From NCBI RefSeq assembly GCF_030035675.1, contig NC_084487.1, positions 61,455,486 to 61,519,485 on the forward strand: DNA of 64,000 nt, read 5' to 3'. Positions 32,550-44,180 of this stretch are shown here, piece by piece; position 1 is the stretch's first letter; each line of letters opens with the position of its first letter. Under the pieces are notes generated by a model. The model was not told where the DNA came from. It ran no database searches and was given only the letters and a program-made list of their open reading frames with translations. The stretch is from Rhineura floridana (Eukaryota > Chordata > Lepidosauria > Squamata > Rhineuridae). The translations under genes and the position numbers were made by a program.

Positions 32550-35395
32550 CAATTATGCACATCAGCCAAGGGAAGGAAGGCGGGGAGGGGGAGTGGCTGT
32601 CATCTATCGGGAGTCCTTGGTCTTTGCCAGGTCTCCTCTCCATGGGACCAAGTTTGTTGACTGCATGTACTGGAGGTTGGGCCCGAAGGGCAGTTTAGGG
32701 ATCCTGCTTGTGTACCGCCCACCTCGCTGCACGGCAGAATCCCTGGCCGAGGTGCTAGAGGTGGTCTCGGGTGTGTGCATGATGTCCCCAGAATTGTTGG
32801 TGGTGGGTGACTTCAATGTGCACGCCGAGGCTACTCTCAATGGAGCTCCTCGGGATTTCCTAGAAACCATGACTTCCTGGGAACTGCACCTTAGTAATGC
32901 TGAGCCCACCCATGTAGCCGGTCATGCTCTCGACCTTGTATTTGTCCTGGGAGAGGAGAAAAGTGCTCTGAAGTTAGGGGCCATTACTTTTACCCCTGTG
33001 TCATGGTCAGACCACTATCTGGTAAACGTAGACTTCTCGATGCCACACACCCTCTGCAAAGGCACAGGACCTATTAGAATGGTCCGCCCCAGGCGCCTGA
33101 TGGATCCAGAAGGATTCCTCACTGCGCTAGGGAATTTGGAACTTGCTGAAGGTCATTCAGTCAATGCCCTGGTGATGGAGTGGAATACAAGGGTCACCGG
33201 GACATTAGACCGAGTGGCCCCGAAACGTCCTCTCCCCCTGAAAAGATCCCAGACAGCACCATGGTACACACCACAGTTGCGTGTTCTGAGGCAGGAGGTG
33301 AGACGACTAGAACGCCGGTGGCGTAAGTCCCGCTCCGAAGATGCCCAGACACAAGTTAGAGCAGCAGTAGCTGCCTATCATGTGGCAATAAAGGCAACAA
33401 AGAAAGATTACTTTGCTGCCTCTATTGCATCAGCAGAGTGCTGTCCCAGGAGGTTATTCCAAGTGGTCCGAAGCCTGGTCGGTCCAGTTGCTCAGGAACC
33501 CTTGGAATATTCGAAGGCCTCCTGTGACAATTTAGCAAAACACTTTGCTGATAAAATCGAACATCTGAGAAGCTCGATTTCGCATACCGTGAATGCAGAC
33601 AGTGGACCAGAGTTGACCAGTCATAATGTGATCCAATGGGATCGGTTTCGGCCTCTTCCTTCTGAGGATGTGGACAAGGTGTTGTCAACTGTGAAGCCTA
33701 CCACCTGTCTCCTTGATCCATGCCCAACATGGCTCGTGATGAGCTGTAAAGAGAGATTGGGCGAAGGGATCAAGGTGGTGGTAAATGCATCCTTGAATGA
33801 GGGTGTATTGCCATTAGCCCTCAAGGAGGCAATTATAAAGCCCATCTTGAAAAAGCCCTCCTTGGATACCCAAGATCTAAACAACTTTCGCCCAATTTCA
33901 AATTTACCATTCTTGGGCAAGGTCATTGAACGAGTGGTGGCCAATCAGCTGTCAGCGCACTTGGATGAAACGGATTATTTAGATCCATACCAATCGGGTT
34001 TCAGGACTGGACATGGAACTGAAACAGCCTTGGTCGCTCTGGTGGATGATATGAGGATGGCACTAGATAGGGGAGAATTCACCTTTCTGGTCCTCCTTGA
34101 TCTCTCAGCGGCTTTCGATACCGTCGACCACGGTATCTTACTGGATCGTCTGGAGGGATTGGGAATAGGAGGCACAGTATTAAACTGGTTCCGTTCCTTT
34201 ATCTCCGATAGACACCAGCAGGTGGCATTGGGAGATGAGGTTTCAGACCCTTGGCCCCTCAACTGTGGTGTGCCACAGGGCTCTATCCTTTCTCCCATGC
34301 TATTTAACATTTATGTAAAACCGCTGGGAGCTATCATCAGGAGGTTTGGGCTGCAGTGCCACCAATATGCGGATGACACTCAGCTCTACCTCTCATTTAA
34401 GTCCTCACCAGAGTTGGCTGTGGAGACCATGTCCAAGTGCCTGGACTCCGTGAGTGGATGGATGGGAAGAAACAGGCTAAAGCTGAATCCTGATAAAATG
34501 GAGGTACTGCTCGTGGGAGACAAAGGAGGGTTGGGAAATATTGACCTGGTGTTTAATGGGGTAAAACTGCCCCTGAAGGACCAGGTCCGCAGCCTCGGGG
34601 TGATCCTTGATTCTGGGCTGACCATGGAGGCTCAGGTTTCATCGGTATGCCGGGCAGCTTGGGGTCAATTGCGTCTCATCCGAAGGCTGCAACCCTACCT
34701 TCCTGTCCACCAGCTCCCACTCGTAGTAAATGCTCTGGTCACCTCTCGTTTAGACTACTACAATGCACTCTACGTGGGGTTACCCTTGAAAACAGTCCGG
34801 AAATTACAACTGGTACAAAACACGGCGGCTCGTTTACTTATGAATAGCCGCCGTTATGATCATATTACCCCAGTGTTATACAATCTTCACTGGCTTCCAG
34901 TTATTTTCCGGGCTCATTTCAAGGTGTTGGTATTAACCTTTAAATCCCTATACGGTTTCGGCCCAGTATACCTGAAGGAGCGCCTACAACATCATAAAGT
35001 GTGCCGCCCTACAAGATCTGCCACTCAGGGCCTTCTCTCGGTTCCGCCGACTAAAGTGGCTAGGTTGGTGAGGACTCGAGAGAGGGCTTTTTCTGTGGCA
35101 GCCCCCACGATTTGGAACTCCCTCCCAATGGATCTTCGACATGCCCCTTCCCTAGATATATTTCGCCGGGGCCTGAAAACTTGGCTTTTCCATCAGGCCT
35201 TTACGACCTTTGAGACTTCCAAGGTGAACTAGTTCTAGAACTGTAATATGAACAATCTACTAAATACTGTAATTTTTACATTGTACTGTACTGGCTATAT
35301 TGTTTATTGTATTTTATCATGTTTTATTGTACGCCGCCTAGAGTGGCCACTGGCTAAATAGGCGGCCTATAAATTAAAGTTTATTATTATTTATT
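32550..35395 (+). mobile_element. Young L2-clade LINE, 5'-truncated in the endonuclease
   Basis: About 2.85 kb, from within the endonuclease domain to the 3' end 'cgccgcctagagtggccact', followed by 'taaattaaagtttattattatttatt'. The single frame is open over the whole preserved length, which implies a recent insertion. The 5' boundary is approximate: in-frame sequence resembling HQPREGRRGGG lies just upstream of 32593. No target duplication could be found. Confidence 0.88.
32593..35232 (+). CDS. L2 ORF2: endonuclease (partial) plus reverse transcriptase
   Basis: 879 codons without a stop. The first codon is GTG, so this is the remaining part of a longer ORF2, not a true start. Residues 1-155 are the C-terminal half of the APE-type endonuclease, with VGDFNVHAE at about 71-79, LDLVF and WSDHYLV (the SDH motif). 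RT motifs follow: FRPISNLPFLGKVIE, YQSGFRTGHGTETAL, LLDLSAAFDTVDH, GVPQGSILSPMLFNIYV and the catalytic QYADDTQLYLS at 591-601 (YADD 592-595). The C-terminus has LVTSRLDYYNALYVGLP, LHWLPV and ERAFSVAAPTIWNSLP. Conserved catalytic residues are intact in the part present, but the missing endonuclease N-terminus makes this copy non-autonomous. It is a retrotransposon protein, not a host gene. Confidence 0.92.
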   Translation: MAVIYRESLVFARSPLHGTKFVDCMYWRLGPKGSLGILLVYRPPRCTAESLAEVLEVVSGVCMMSPELLVVGDFNVHAEATLNGAPRDFLETMTSWELHLSNAEPTHVAGHALDLVFVLGEEKSALKLGAITFTPVSWSDHYLVNVDFSMPHTLCKGTGPIRMVRPRRLMDPEGFLTALGNLELAEGHSVNALVMEWNTRVTGTLDRVAPKRPLPLKRSQTAPWYTPQLRVLRQEVRRLERRWRKSRSEDAQTQVRAAVAAYHVAIKATKKDYFAASIASAECCPRRLFQVVRSLVGPVAQEPLEYSKASCDNLAKHFADKIEHLRSSISHTVNADSGPELTSHNVIQWDRFRPLPSEDVDKVLSTVKPTTCLLDPCPTWLVMSCKERLGEGIKVVVNASLNEGVLPLALKEAIIKPILKKPSLDTQDLNNFRPISNLPFLGKVIERVVANQLSAHLDETDYLDPYQSGFRTGHGTETALVALVDDMRMALDRGEFTFLVLLDLSAAFDTVDHGILLDRLEGLGIGGTVLNWFRSFISDRHQQVALGDEVSDPWPLNCGVPQGSILSPMLFNIYVKPLGAIIRRFGLQCHQYADDTQLYLSFKSSPELAVETMSKCLDSVSGWMGRNRLKLNPDKMEVLLVGDKGGLGNIDLVFNGVKLPLKDQVRSLGVILDSGLTMEAQVSSVCRAAWGQLRLIRRLQPYLPVHQLPLVVNALVTSRLDYYNALYVGLPLKTVRKLQLVQNTAARLLMNSRRYDHITPVLYNLHWLPVIFRAHFKVLVLTFKSLYGFGPVYLKERLQHHKVCRPTRSATQGLLSVPPTKVARLVRTRERAFSVAAPTIWNSLPMDLRHAPSLDIFRRGLKTWLFHQAFTTFETSKVN

Positions 35396-36084
35396 ATAAC
35401 ATTCTTACCATCTCTGGTGTCTCAAGGTGCATGTTTGAGATGATCTTAGGGTGTAAAGTAAAGAAGTTCATTGGAGCAGAGTGTGCTGCTGAACCAGTTC
35501 ACAGCCTCGCCTTAAATGGGTTTGAGATCCCATTGGATCCACTGTGGACCAGGGAAGGGGGGAGAGAGTGGAGATGTGGTGATGACTTGGAAGGATTCCT
35601 TTGAAATTGATTTTTTTAAAAAATAAATTCTGCAGTCTTTGATGAATGGATGGATTATCCTCTCCATCTCCTTGTGAGATATGGAAATGCTTTTCCTTCC
35701 TCTGGGAAAAACAGGCAGCCTTTTATTATTTCAGTGGATGTCACATATTTTAATTAAATTAACACCTCTGCTAGTTTGAAGGACATACATCCTCAAAGGG
35801 GCTGAAAATGTATCACTTGTATGTCACCTAAGCCATTTGCCACTGCTGGAGCCAGGGAATCTGGTTTTGGGGATTCCCAGCAATGTGGCTCACAGGGTCT
35901 GTTTCCCAGGATGCATCATGGCAAGCAAGGCTAATTCTGCTCCATGAAGATGATGCAGAAAAAGTCAGACCAAGCCAGGGGCATCATTACACAGAGAATG
36001 TGTGGAACAATGTCCTTCAAACAATAACATGAAAAACCACCACAGTTATGGAGCACCCAAGTAGCCCTTGGTTAAACATTTGTA
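35396..36084. other. No recognised feature
   Basis: Unique-looking sequence between two L2 copies. No gene recognised. Confidence 0.45.
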
Positions 36085-36285
36085 GAAGTATTTATTTATT
36101 TATTTATTGTATTTGTATACCGCCCCATAGCCGAAGCTCTCTGGGCGATTTACAGTAACTAAAAACATTAAAAACAGATATACAAATTTAAAACACATCT
36201 TTTAAAAACAATTTAAAACACAATCTAAAAAATTTAAAAAACACATGCTAAAATGCCTGGGAGAAGTCTTGACCTGGCGCCGAAA
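36085..36285 (-). mobile_element. L2 LINE 3'-end fragment
   Basis: (TTTA)n, then the minus-strand 3' end 'cgcccagagagcttcggcta'. It is the same subfamily as the L2 nested at 51082-51865, which carries that 3' end on the plus strand. Confidence 0.8.
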
Positions 36286-37232
36286 AGTATGTTAGAGATT
36301 AATGGCGGCTGGTGGCTCCATGCCAGTAGGGCAATGGAATCTGTTGCTGGTTTTAGTCTGAACTTTCAAGGAGCTGTCCATGGTGCTGAAATATATTCCC
36401 ACAATAGGGTCAGCACTTGCACAGCTCATTGAAAGTTCAGACTAAAATCCAGAGTAGATTCCACTGCCCCACTGTCATGGAGCCACCAACCGTCACTGTT
36501 ACAGAGATAAATACTTTTTATAGAAACTTGGGGGTGTATGAAAGACCTAACTATGTTCCATATGCTTCTTCCAGCAACATTGATTCTTTGCACAGGACCA
36601 TGTATCCATGAACTCCAGGGCTCTCCTGGGAAATAATGTAAAATAGATTAGGAGATTAAACATGAGAAAATTGGTTTCCACTAGCTATATTATTAATCTT
36701 TTTTTCTAAAATAAGTTTTTCATTAAGACCTTTCATTGAACACCCCGACAGACGCTTCCTGATCAATAAAGGAATTCATTCCAAAAAGAAAAAAAGGGAA
36801 GCTTAGAAAATTATGTGCATGAAACTGGCAATTGGCTCTAGGTTACTGCACAGATTTAAAAATTAGTTTATTCTCCAAAGAATACCTATTGGCAGTGAGT
36901 TTCCATGAATTCAAAGCCACATAATGGAATATATATCGCTTTCAAAGTGCTGACTCTATTGCACACTTGTTTAATGCGGAGTATATTCGATTCTGTATGA
37001 ATGTAATGCATACCAAATTTATCCTGGTGGTGCCTCTTTAAAAAGAATAGGTTCTACACTAGACTTATTAAACTAATAAATATTAAACATATTGATTGAA
37101 TAGATGTCACTGGATCATTTAATGTGCAATCAGATATAGTACAATAGGATTGTCTCGGTTTCTGCAAGAGCAGGGAGTGCATAATTGTAAAATGGATTTC
37201 ATTACCCAAATGTTAGCTTCATTTAGTTTTAC
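36286..37232. other. No recognised feature
   Basis: AT-rich. An inverted pair ('actttcaaggagc', about 36362, against 'gaaagttcagact', about 36430) suggests a small decayed foldback. No gene recognised. Confidence 0.4.
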
Positions 37233-37348
37233 CAGAGCTTGGAAAAGTTACTTTTTTGAACTACAACTCCCATCAGCCCAATCCAGTGGCCATGCTGGCT
37301 GGGGCTGATGGGAGTTGTAGTTCAAAAAAGTAACTTTTCCAAGCTCTG
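37233..37348. mobile_element. 116-bp hairpin hAT MITE, copy 1
   Basis: Ends CAGAGCTTGGAAAAGTTAC and its perfect reverse complement. The two arms pair almost fully ('tgaactacaactcccatcag' against 'ctgatgggagttgtagttca') around a short 'ggccatgctgg' loop. A perfect 8-bp target duplication, AGTTTTAC, flanks it (37225-37232 and 37349-37356). Confidence 0.92.
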
Positions 37349-37489
37349 AGTTTTACTATAGAGTAATAAGTATGTGAAGCGGCTAGATTCAGACTATTGT
37401 TACATCTCACCCAGTACTGCCAGTAGGTATCCAAGGTCTCCAGCAGAGGTCTTTGATCTTTTCCCAGTCTTGCTACTTGAGATCTTTTA

Positions 37490-37590
37490 AACTCAGAGAT
37501 GGGACACCTGTGGCCCTCAAGGTGTTGCTGCTGGTGGTCAGAGATTATGGGAGTCATAGTCCAAGAATATTTGGAGGGCCACGGGTTCCC
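37490..37590. mobile_element. Decayed hAT MITE
   Basis: 'cacctgtggccctcaaggtg' mirrored by 'ggagggccacgggttcccc'. No clear duplication. Confidence 0.5.
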
Positions 37591-37839
37591 CTTTTCTGCT
37601 TTAATTGCAGATGGCAGAGACTGAGATCTTGGATATGCAAGAATATTTTATATTCAGAGGTGCAACCTGAAAATTGATGAATAGTTACTAGATAACCCTT
37701 AATATCTTGTGCTCAGAATTAGAGTAGTTCTAAAAGGTAATTCAAATATGAATGTTATTCCCATCTTCTAATGCATACATATCAGAGGTACCATTTAGGG
37801 AGTACTAGTGTGGGGTAGGGCTCTTTTTATTGATTGATT

Positions 37840-38130
37840 GATAATGATTGATTTAAAACATTTCTATACCACTTTATATTTTCTAAAAAAAATCAAAGCA
37901 GTTTATTTATATTTATTTATCTTAAAACATCAAATAGAACATTACAAAATATCATAACATAACAAATGGTCGTATAAAATACTCATATAAAGGAGCATGA
38001 TTAACAGGAATCAAATCAAATATTATTTTAAACATAAAAAATACAAAAATACAAAAAACCTCCATACATACAGCATCATTAGCACTAAACAAAATAACTG
38101 AAATAGAAGCTGCACCCCACTCCCACAGTA
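37840..38130 (-). mobile_element. Probable LINE 3'-end fragment (L2-like)
   Basis: (TTGA)n, then 'tttctataccactttatattt' and A-rich minus-strand 3' sequence like the other L2 ends. Boundaries vague. Confidence 0.4.
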
Positions 38131-38209
38131 ACATCTCCCAAATACATCATTAGCAATCTTCCACATACAGACCTCACTCTCAAACATTCCCACAAAGCAT
38201 ACCTACAAC

Positions 38210-38325
38210 CAGAGCTTGGCAAAGCTACTTTTTTGAAATACAAGTCCCATCAGCCCAATCCAGTGGCCATGCTGGCTGGGGCTGATGGGAGTTGTAGTTC
38301 AAAAAAGTAACTTTTCTAAGCTCTG
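38210..38325. mobile_element. 116-bp hairpin hAT MITE, copy 2
   Basis: Same element as 37233-37348, about 1 kb away, with a few substitutions in the arms. Perfect 8-bp target duplication CCTACAAC at 38202-38209 and 38326-38333. Confidence 0.92.
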
Positions 38326-38333
38326 CCTACAAC

Positions 38334-39382
38334 ACAGCGTATCCCCAGCCAACCATTTGTCACAAAGCAAGCATCTGGGCTGCAATCATCATAATCATAG
38401 GGGTTAGAAAGTTATGATTTGGGGTGGGTGGGAAAAAGAGGGTTTTTTTGGTCTTTTGTGCTATGGTCAGTTGGCACCACAATTCACACTGAACCAAGCA
38501 CAAAGCTGCTTTGACAGGAGTTGTGTGATGTATCAAGTGTAATTATTAGTCCTGTGTCAACATTTTTTCCTGTGTTTTTCCCCAGCCATTCTTTCTCAAT
38601 GAATGAGAAGAAAAAATGCATTTGAAAATTATCAAAGGGAAGGGAAAATGTCAGTGAGATTCTTGTAGGGTGTGGTTCAAAGGTTTTGTTGTGCTTTCTT
38701 TAGAGGTGACCAAGGGGTATTGGTGTGTGCCCTTCCTTTCATTCTACAAATCAACTCTCTAGTGGTCTACAGTCTGCAGTCTCCCTGGATGCCTGAGATT
38801 CCTGAAAAGCCCGTTATGTCCTCAGCTGAGCTTTCCTGTAAGCATAGGAAGGTGGGGAGGCTGCCTATGGTACCCCTGACAGGGGTTCATTGGTTTAAAG
38901 AATTTTTTACTTTTAAAGAAATCATTGTAAAAATATTGAAAAGATAAAAGGATTTCCCTAAAACCAGAACCAGCAAGGTCACTCATCTTTGCAGCCACCC
39001 TATCTTCTCGTGCTTCATTTAAAGCTCAAAGGGAAATACCATAAGTTAACTTCTTCCATGGGACTTTTTTTTAAGATGAGGAAACAGCTAGAGAGGCTGC
39101 AGAGCACTGGAGGAATGTTTAATGGCAAGGGGGAAAAACACACACCACCCATGGCCACCTCACAAGAATAAGCTAACCTGAACCCTGCACCCACCAAAAT
39201 TCTAAAGAAATCCTAATGTGCCTGGAAAATGAGGCAGAAAAATAAAATACACTTATGCAGGGGAAGAAAAATTTCAAGAAATTCAAAGACAGGTTTGTAT
39301 TAGATATGCTGTGCACATTCACATTTGAAGAGGCTACAAGTAAATATTCCAATACTATATATTTGAAGAGAACTACCATTGT
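38334..39382. other. No recognised feature
   Basis: Short open stretches only. No gene or named repeat recognised. Confidence 0.45.
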
Positions 39383-39595
39383 AGTGGTTAGAGCAGTGAA
39401 CTAGGACCTGGGACACTGGAGTTCAAAACTCCACTTGGCCATGAAGTTCACCGAGTGATATTGGACCAGTCACTCTCTCTTAGCCTTACCTACCTCACAG
39501 GATTGTTGTGAGGATACAATTGGGAGGATGAGCACCATGCTACCTGCCTTGAGCTCCTGGAAGGAAAGCTGGGATATAAATGTAATAATAAGTAA
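39383..39595 (+). mobile_element. CORE/MIR-like tRNA SINE with L2-like tail
   Basis: A-box-like 'gtggttagagcagtgaacta', B-box-like 'gagttcaaaactcc', CORE-like 'ctacctcacaggattgttgt', then 'gctgggatataaatgtaata' and (AAATA)n. Better preserved than the split copy at 22571. Confidence 0.8.
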
Positions 39596-40746
39596 ATAAA
39601 TACTGTCTGTGGCTTCCCAGCATGTGAACATAATTGAAACGGAAGAATAAGCCACTACATATGCAATGAAATATGTGTGGTATAGCTTTGGGTCCTACAT
39701 TTTTGCTCCATTTTTGGTGGGAGAGTTCCATATCTGGAATCATAACCTGTAATAGTGGAAGAGTCTAAAGTGGCAGATTCCAGAGGACCCAGCATGGGAT
39801 TTGAATGCTGGCTCTTGAAAACGTTGTTTTAAAGCTAAGTTATGGGAAAAGTTGACAGGTGTTATGATCATTCATTTTGGTATGATTCATTTCTTAGGGA
39901 TGATTTTATAAATACTCTATGCCCTTACAATAAGTATAGAATAGAAGCTGACACATGCACATGACAATCAATGCGAGGCAAATCAATTAAAATGTCAGAT
40001 AAAAGATGCACACAAAGACAATTAAAGAGTGACAAAGTATAGTGGCATCTGCAAATTAAGATTAAGCTTCAAAATGGGTAAAGTGCTTTGAAGAAAAAGA
40101 TAAATTGACTTTAGACATATCAACAATAGAATAAAACAGTGAAAGTCAATGGGGCACTGCTATCCCTAGTTAGAGAAAAAATCTGTAGAAAGGGCAGAAT
40201 ATGCCACCCTTGATGTCATCTAGTGTACATCAAAAAGCACAAAACTAACTTTGAATGTGGTGGGTTTGGAGGGTGGATTGTGTCTATTTTATTCTGCTTT
40301 GCATTACTGACTGTTAGCTGACTTGACTTTCCTTAGAGAAAAAAGTGAGTTGTAAAAAGAAAGAAATCTTAAATTAGACAAAAAAACATGCACAGAAATC
40401 TGTGCATTTACAAACCAAACCAAGGGAGGAGTATGTTATTAGAGAGATTCTATTAACTACCTGAGCAAGTTGGTAACAACTAAATTACCCTTGAAATTAA
40501 AGGGTTTAAATTATCTACATTGAGGCTTGATCTGGGTTTATGAAGCCACGTATTGACATGAAGGCATCACTAGTGCCATCGTGTAGAGGCTAGAATTTTA
40601 CTTCATCCCCAGCTGTGGCGCAGAGGTAGATACTGGGGTTTTTTTTGCAGATGCTTCCCTTCTGATTCCAGTGCACTACAAGTGCCTTTTAATGACTATG
40701 CTGAAGAATAGAAGTTTCAAAGAGCTGAGCCTGATCTCCAATTAAG
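39596..40746. other. No recognised feature
   Basis: AT-rich unique-looking sequence. Confidence 0.45.
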
Positions 40747-40886
40747 TAAGAAGAGCCATACCTCAAGTGGTAGAGCATCTGCTTTGCTGGGCATGTTCCC
40801 TGTGTGAAATCCTGGAGAGCCACTGCCAGTCTAGACTAAGCCAGATGGACCTGATGATTCAGTATCAGGCAGCCTCCTATCTTCCC
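40747..40886 (+). mobile_element. tRNA-headed SINE, near-complete
   Basis: 'gtggtagagcatctgctttg' (A box), 'gtgtgaaatcc' (B box region), 'ctggagagccactgccagtc', 'agccagatggacctgatgat', ending 'tcaggcagcctcctat'. This copy shows the head-to-tail order used to recognise the fragments at 1, 23763, 24870, 48464 and 63922. Confidence 0.75.
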
Positions 40887-41766
40887 ACCTATGTAATGAG
40901 TTTGCCACTAGCATCGTATCCTTGATTTTACAACTGCGTCTTTCTCTTCCTACTTACCTGGTGACAATGGTGAGTTGGGGGCTTTATACAAGGTCTCTCC
41001 TCGCTTCCCACATCTTGAATGCTGAGATAGTGCCAGGGAGACCCTAGAAAATATCATTCTCTAAGACACCTGAATGCTTAGTAAGGAAATAGGCTCCATG
41101 TGGCCAATATGCTGTTATTTCAGAATTCAAGGTTCCAGAGGGAAAGAGGAATGGAGACCTCTTCATCATCCTCAGAAGCCTCCCGGTTATCACTACCACT
41201 GCAGTGTAAACTATGGGAGTGTGACGTGTCAGAATAAAATGAGTTATTTTCTTTTCTTTTCTTAAATAGCTTGGGTTAGATGGGCCCATTCTGAATCAAA
41301 TTGAATTGCTCATCACTAGTGCAGTTTTACCTGTTGTGGCACAAACTATTGTTACCCTACTGTGCCAACACAAGCAAATGTATAGCTTGACCTTTTTAAA
41401 CTGTTCCACCCTCGATGATGAGCACTTCACAACCTTATGCACAGCATTATCAAAACTGATAATTTCTAGTGTAGTACCCTGATGGATTGAGAGCTTTAAA
41501 ATAAAGAGGCCTGGTCCAGAATCCATCCCTAGCATACCCCCTTTTTGCCTCCTCTGTTGTATGGAGGGCAAGGTCCAGGGAGGTTTCTGGAGCAATGAAG
41601 AAGGGGTCTTACAACGTTGGGTCTCCTTCTCTGAAGGTGGAACTCTTATCTCTCTGCCCTTGGATGGAAGATCTTCACCTGCCTATAGCCCCCGGGATGC
41701 CCTTCTTCTCCCTGGATCTGACAGAAGCTGTTCTAGCTCTGCAACCCCCTCCAGAATGATGGCTGA
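40887..41766. other. No recognised feature
   Basis: No gene recognised. An open stretch from 41561 runs into the solo LTR and is not supported as a gene. Confidence 0.4.
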
Positions 41767-41771
41767 ATGCA

Positions 41772-42433
41772 TGTTGAGCCCAGGGGTGTTGAGCCCAGCC
41801 TCTCTCCTGAGGATCAAGGAGGGGGAAGGCATGAGTTGCAGGCGCCTCAGCCATCAGCAGGCATGGACGATCCAGCTGTTGTTGAGTCTAGCCCAGACCT
41901 TGAGGAAGAGAGCAAGCTAGCCGCCCCGCCAGTTCCCACGAATGGCCCTGCCCCTCAATGGGACAGCGCTCAGCCATCAAGCACCCCCACGGAGCCGTTA
42001 AGGGAGGATTCCGAAAGAGCAGTAACTCCTCCTGTGCCAAGCATTATCCCAGAGACGCCTGGCACTTCCCAGCCCTCTGCTTCCCCGCCTGCAGATAAAG
42101 ACCCTGTTCTGTCAGATGAGCCCGTGGAGAATCGCCCCCCCTTCACCGTGCTCACAATGTAGGGAGAAGCGGACAGGGCAGAGGGCGTGTGTGCGAAGGA
42201 GTGAGAGGTTACGCTCCAAGACCTCTCCTATTTAAGACTGCTGCGCTGTGAATGGGGCGTTGAGTCAACTTTCATCACACGCAGAGAATGTCTAGAGGGT
42301 AGTTAGGGACTTGCAGTGAGTTAGCATAGGGTTTTTTCTATGAGGCGCTCAGCCTTCGATGTATCCATTACTTTAATACTCTTGTCCCTTCCACCCTCGT
42401 CTCCGACTCGTGATTCCCTCTCTGAACTGGACA
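41772..42433 (+). mobile_element. Solo LTR (fossil), CpG-rich
   Basis: A 662-bp segment starting TGTTGAG and ending TGGACA, flanked by the 5-bp direct repeat ATGCA (41767-41771 and 42434-42438). It contains a TATA-like 'ctatttaagactgctg' at about 42228 and a U5-like 'ctcgtctccgactcgtgatt' stretch near the end. It is richer in CpG than its surroundings, so probably fairly young. Likely a Gypsy/ERV-class solo LTR. An internal proline-rich open frame is LTR sequence. Confidence 0.65.
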
Positions 42434-42438
42434 ATGCA

Positions 42439-44137
42439 ATAATATAACCATTCTTAGTAATTGTTACATCAGGGCTTAGTTTATTAGTAGGCTAGTATGT
42501 CACAACACAAAAGCCTAGGAAGTATTGCTTGATCTGCTTGCTTGATATGAGGGCTTCTATCCTGGGATACAGCTGCAAAGAAAGGAAGCCCAGGAGGTTA
42601 TTCTAGACCTCACATAATCCAAGGCATGAACAGGAAAGCAAAAACACATTCCATCCTGGTTTGATAGTTTCCCTTTCTTTCTGGAATTCACTGGAAAGCA
42701 ATCAGTCCTGAGGTAATGGTAATGCTTCTACCATTTCCAGAAGGAACTTCTGACAATGATTCTGCTGTGGACAGAAGTATCCATCCCTATGTTTTCTGGC
42801 ATCATACCCACATTGTGTGTCTTCTTAGTCTCATGATAATATTTTGTATCATTCTGCCATAAGTAACAAATGTTCGGCTCCTTGCCAATAAATATTATCC
42901 AACATTGTCAATAGGACAAAGAGAGATTTTACTGGAAGTCCACGTGTGATCATGGACCACAGTTTAATGTGTCTTCTTTTCCTGCAAATTTGCAGGAAAA
43001 TTTATCCTGCAAACAGTAGCTGCAAATTTATATTATATCTTTGAAAATGCATGCACTATGAAAAACTAGTGCACATTCTGAGACCAATATCAAACCCCTT
43101 CACATGAATTTAATATTATCCTTGTACAATATTTTGTTGTTCTCCTGGGTATTTTTAAGCTTCTTCCCACTATCTGGAGCTCTCAACTGATGAAGGTGAT
43201 AGTACATAACCCTGAGGGCATCATGTGCAGCCTTTTAAAAGTAAAAGCAGAAACGTAAATTGAACAAGCACAAAGAAAGGCAATCATATCTGCTGACAAG
43301 TGCAGTAGGTTCATACTATTCCAGGAAGCAGCATTTGCAAAGTATTGTAATCAGGTTCACAGGGTATTACAACAGTTCATTAATGATTTTGTAGAATATT
43401 TGTAGAATATGCAACCTGCTTTTGATGGGCGTATATTCATGCTAAACAATGTTTGATATTGTTTTACTGCCCAATGTTAACCATGTTTACCTCAAAGTAG
43501 CTTCCATCAATTCAATGGGATTACTTCCAAATTAGTATGCTTAGGAGGACTGCAGCGCTAGACGTTTTGATGCTGGTGATTAAACACAGCTAGGCCAAAA
43601 CTACTTACTATATTTTGTGAAAATATTGAGTTCCATCAAAAAATGTCCCCACCTTTTGACATTTTTTTCAGCAGGGCCTATGAGAATGTTTGCTTATTCA
43701 CTTAAATTGCTCCAGTTCATTCCCAGTTTCTTTCTAAGTTGGCTTTGTTTGCCTTCAGCAACATTGTCTTCAGTGACAATTGACTACATGGCATTGTGAT
43801 GGCATTCAGTTGCTATGTGATCCTTGATTGGCTGGAGTCAAGCATGAGACTGAATGGTCCAGATAGCTAATCTGACTGGATAAGTTGCATTTCAATATCA
43901 TCTTATTCACTATGTGATCCTTGATCGTCTGGGTTTGCTCATATGACTGATCCAGGAATTAGAAAGCAATGGGTAGATGGAAAGGAAATGACAGAAGCCT
44001 CAGGAGATCAGGAAAACAATGTAATTGATTTTTTTTTCTATTAAAGTTTGCCCTTGGAAATATTTTATTCCTCCATCCATTTTTAACCTGAAAAATTTGA
44101 ACAGAATAATATTTGCTGTTTAACTGTTTAGAAGATC
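42439..44137. other. No recognised feature
   Basis: AT-rich, unique-looking. A short palindrome 'cctgcaaatttgcagg' lies at about 42982. No gene. Confidence 0.45.
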
Positions 44138-44180
44138 CTCTCACGTGTGTGTGTGTGTGTGTGTGGTGTGTGTGTGTGTA
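44138..44180. repeat. (GT)n microsatellite
   Basis: GT run with one GGTG interruption. Confidence 0.9.

Noticed and set aside
36362-36480. Inverted repeat flanking 'agctgtcc...gctcattg'
   Set aside because: Arms are short and imperfect with no duplication. Too weak to call an element.
41767-42162. Proline-rich 131-codon frame as a possible protein gene
   Set aside because: It lies inside the segment bounded by TG...CA ends and the ATGCA duplication, so it is LTR sequence. No domain recognised.
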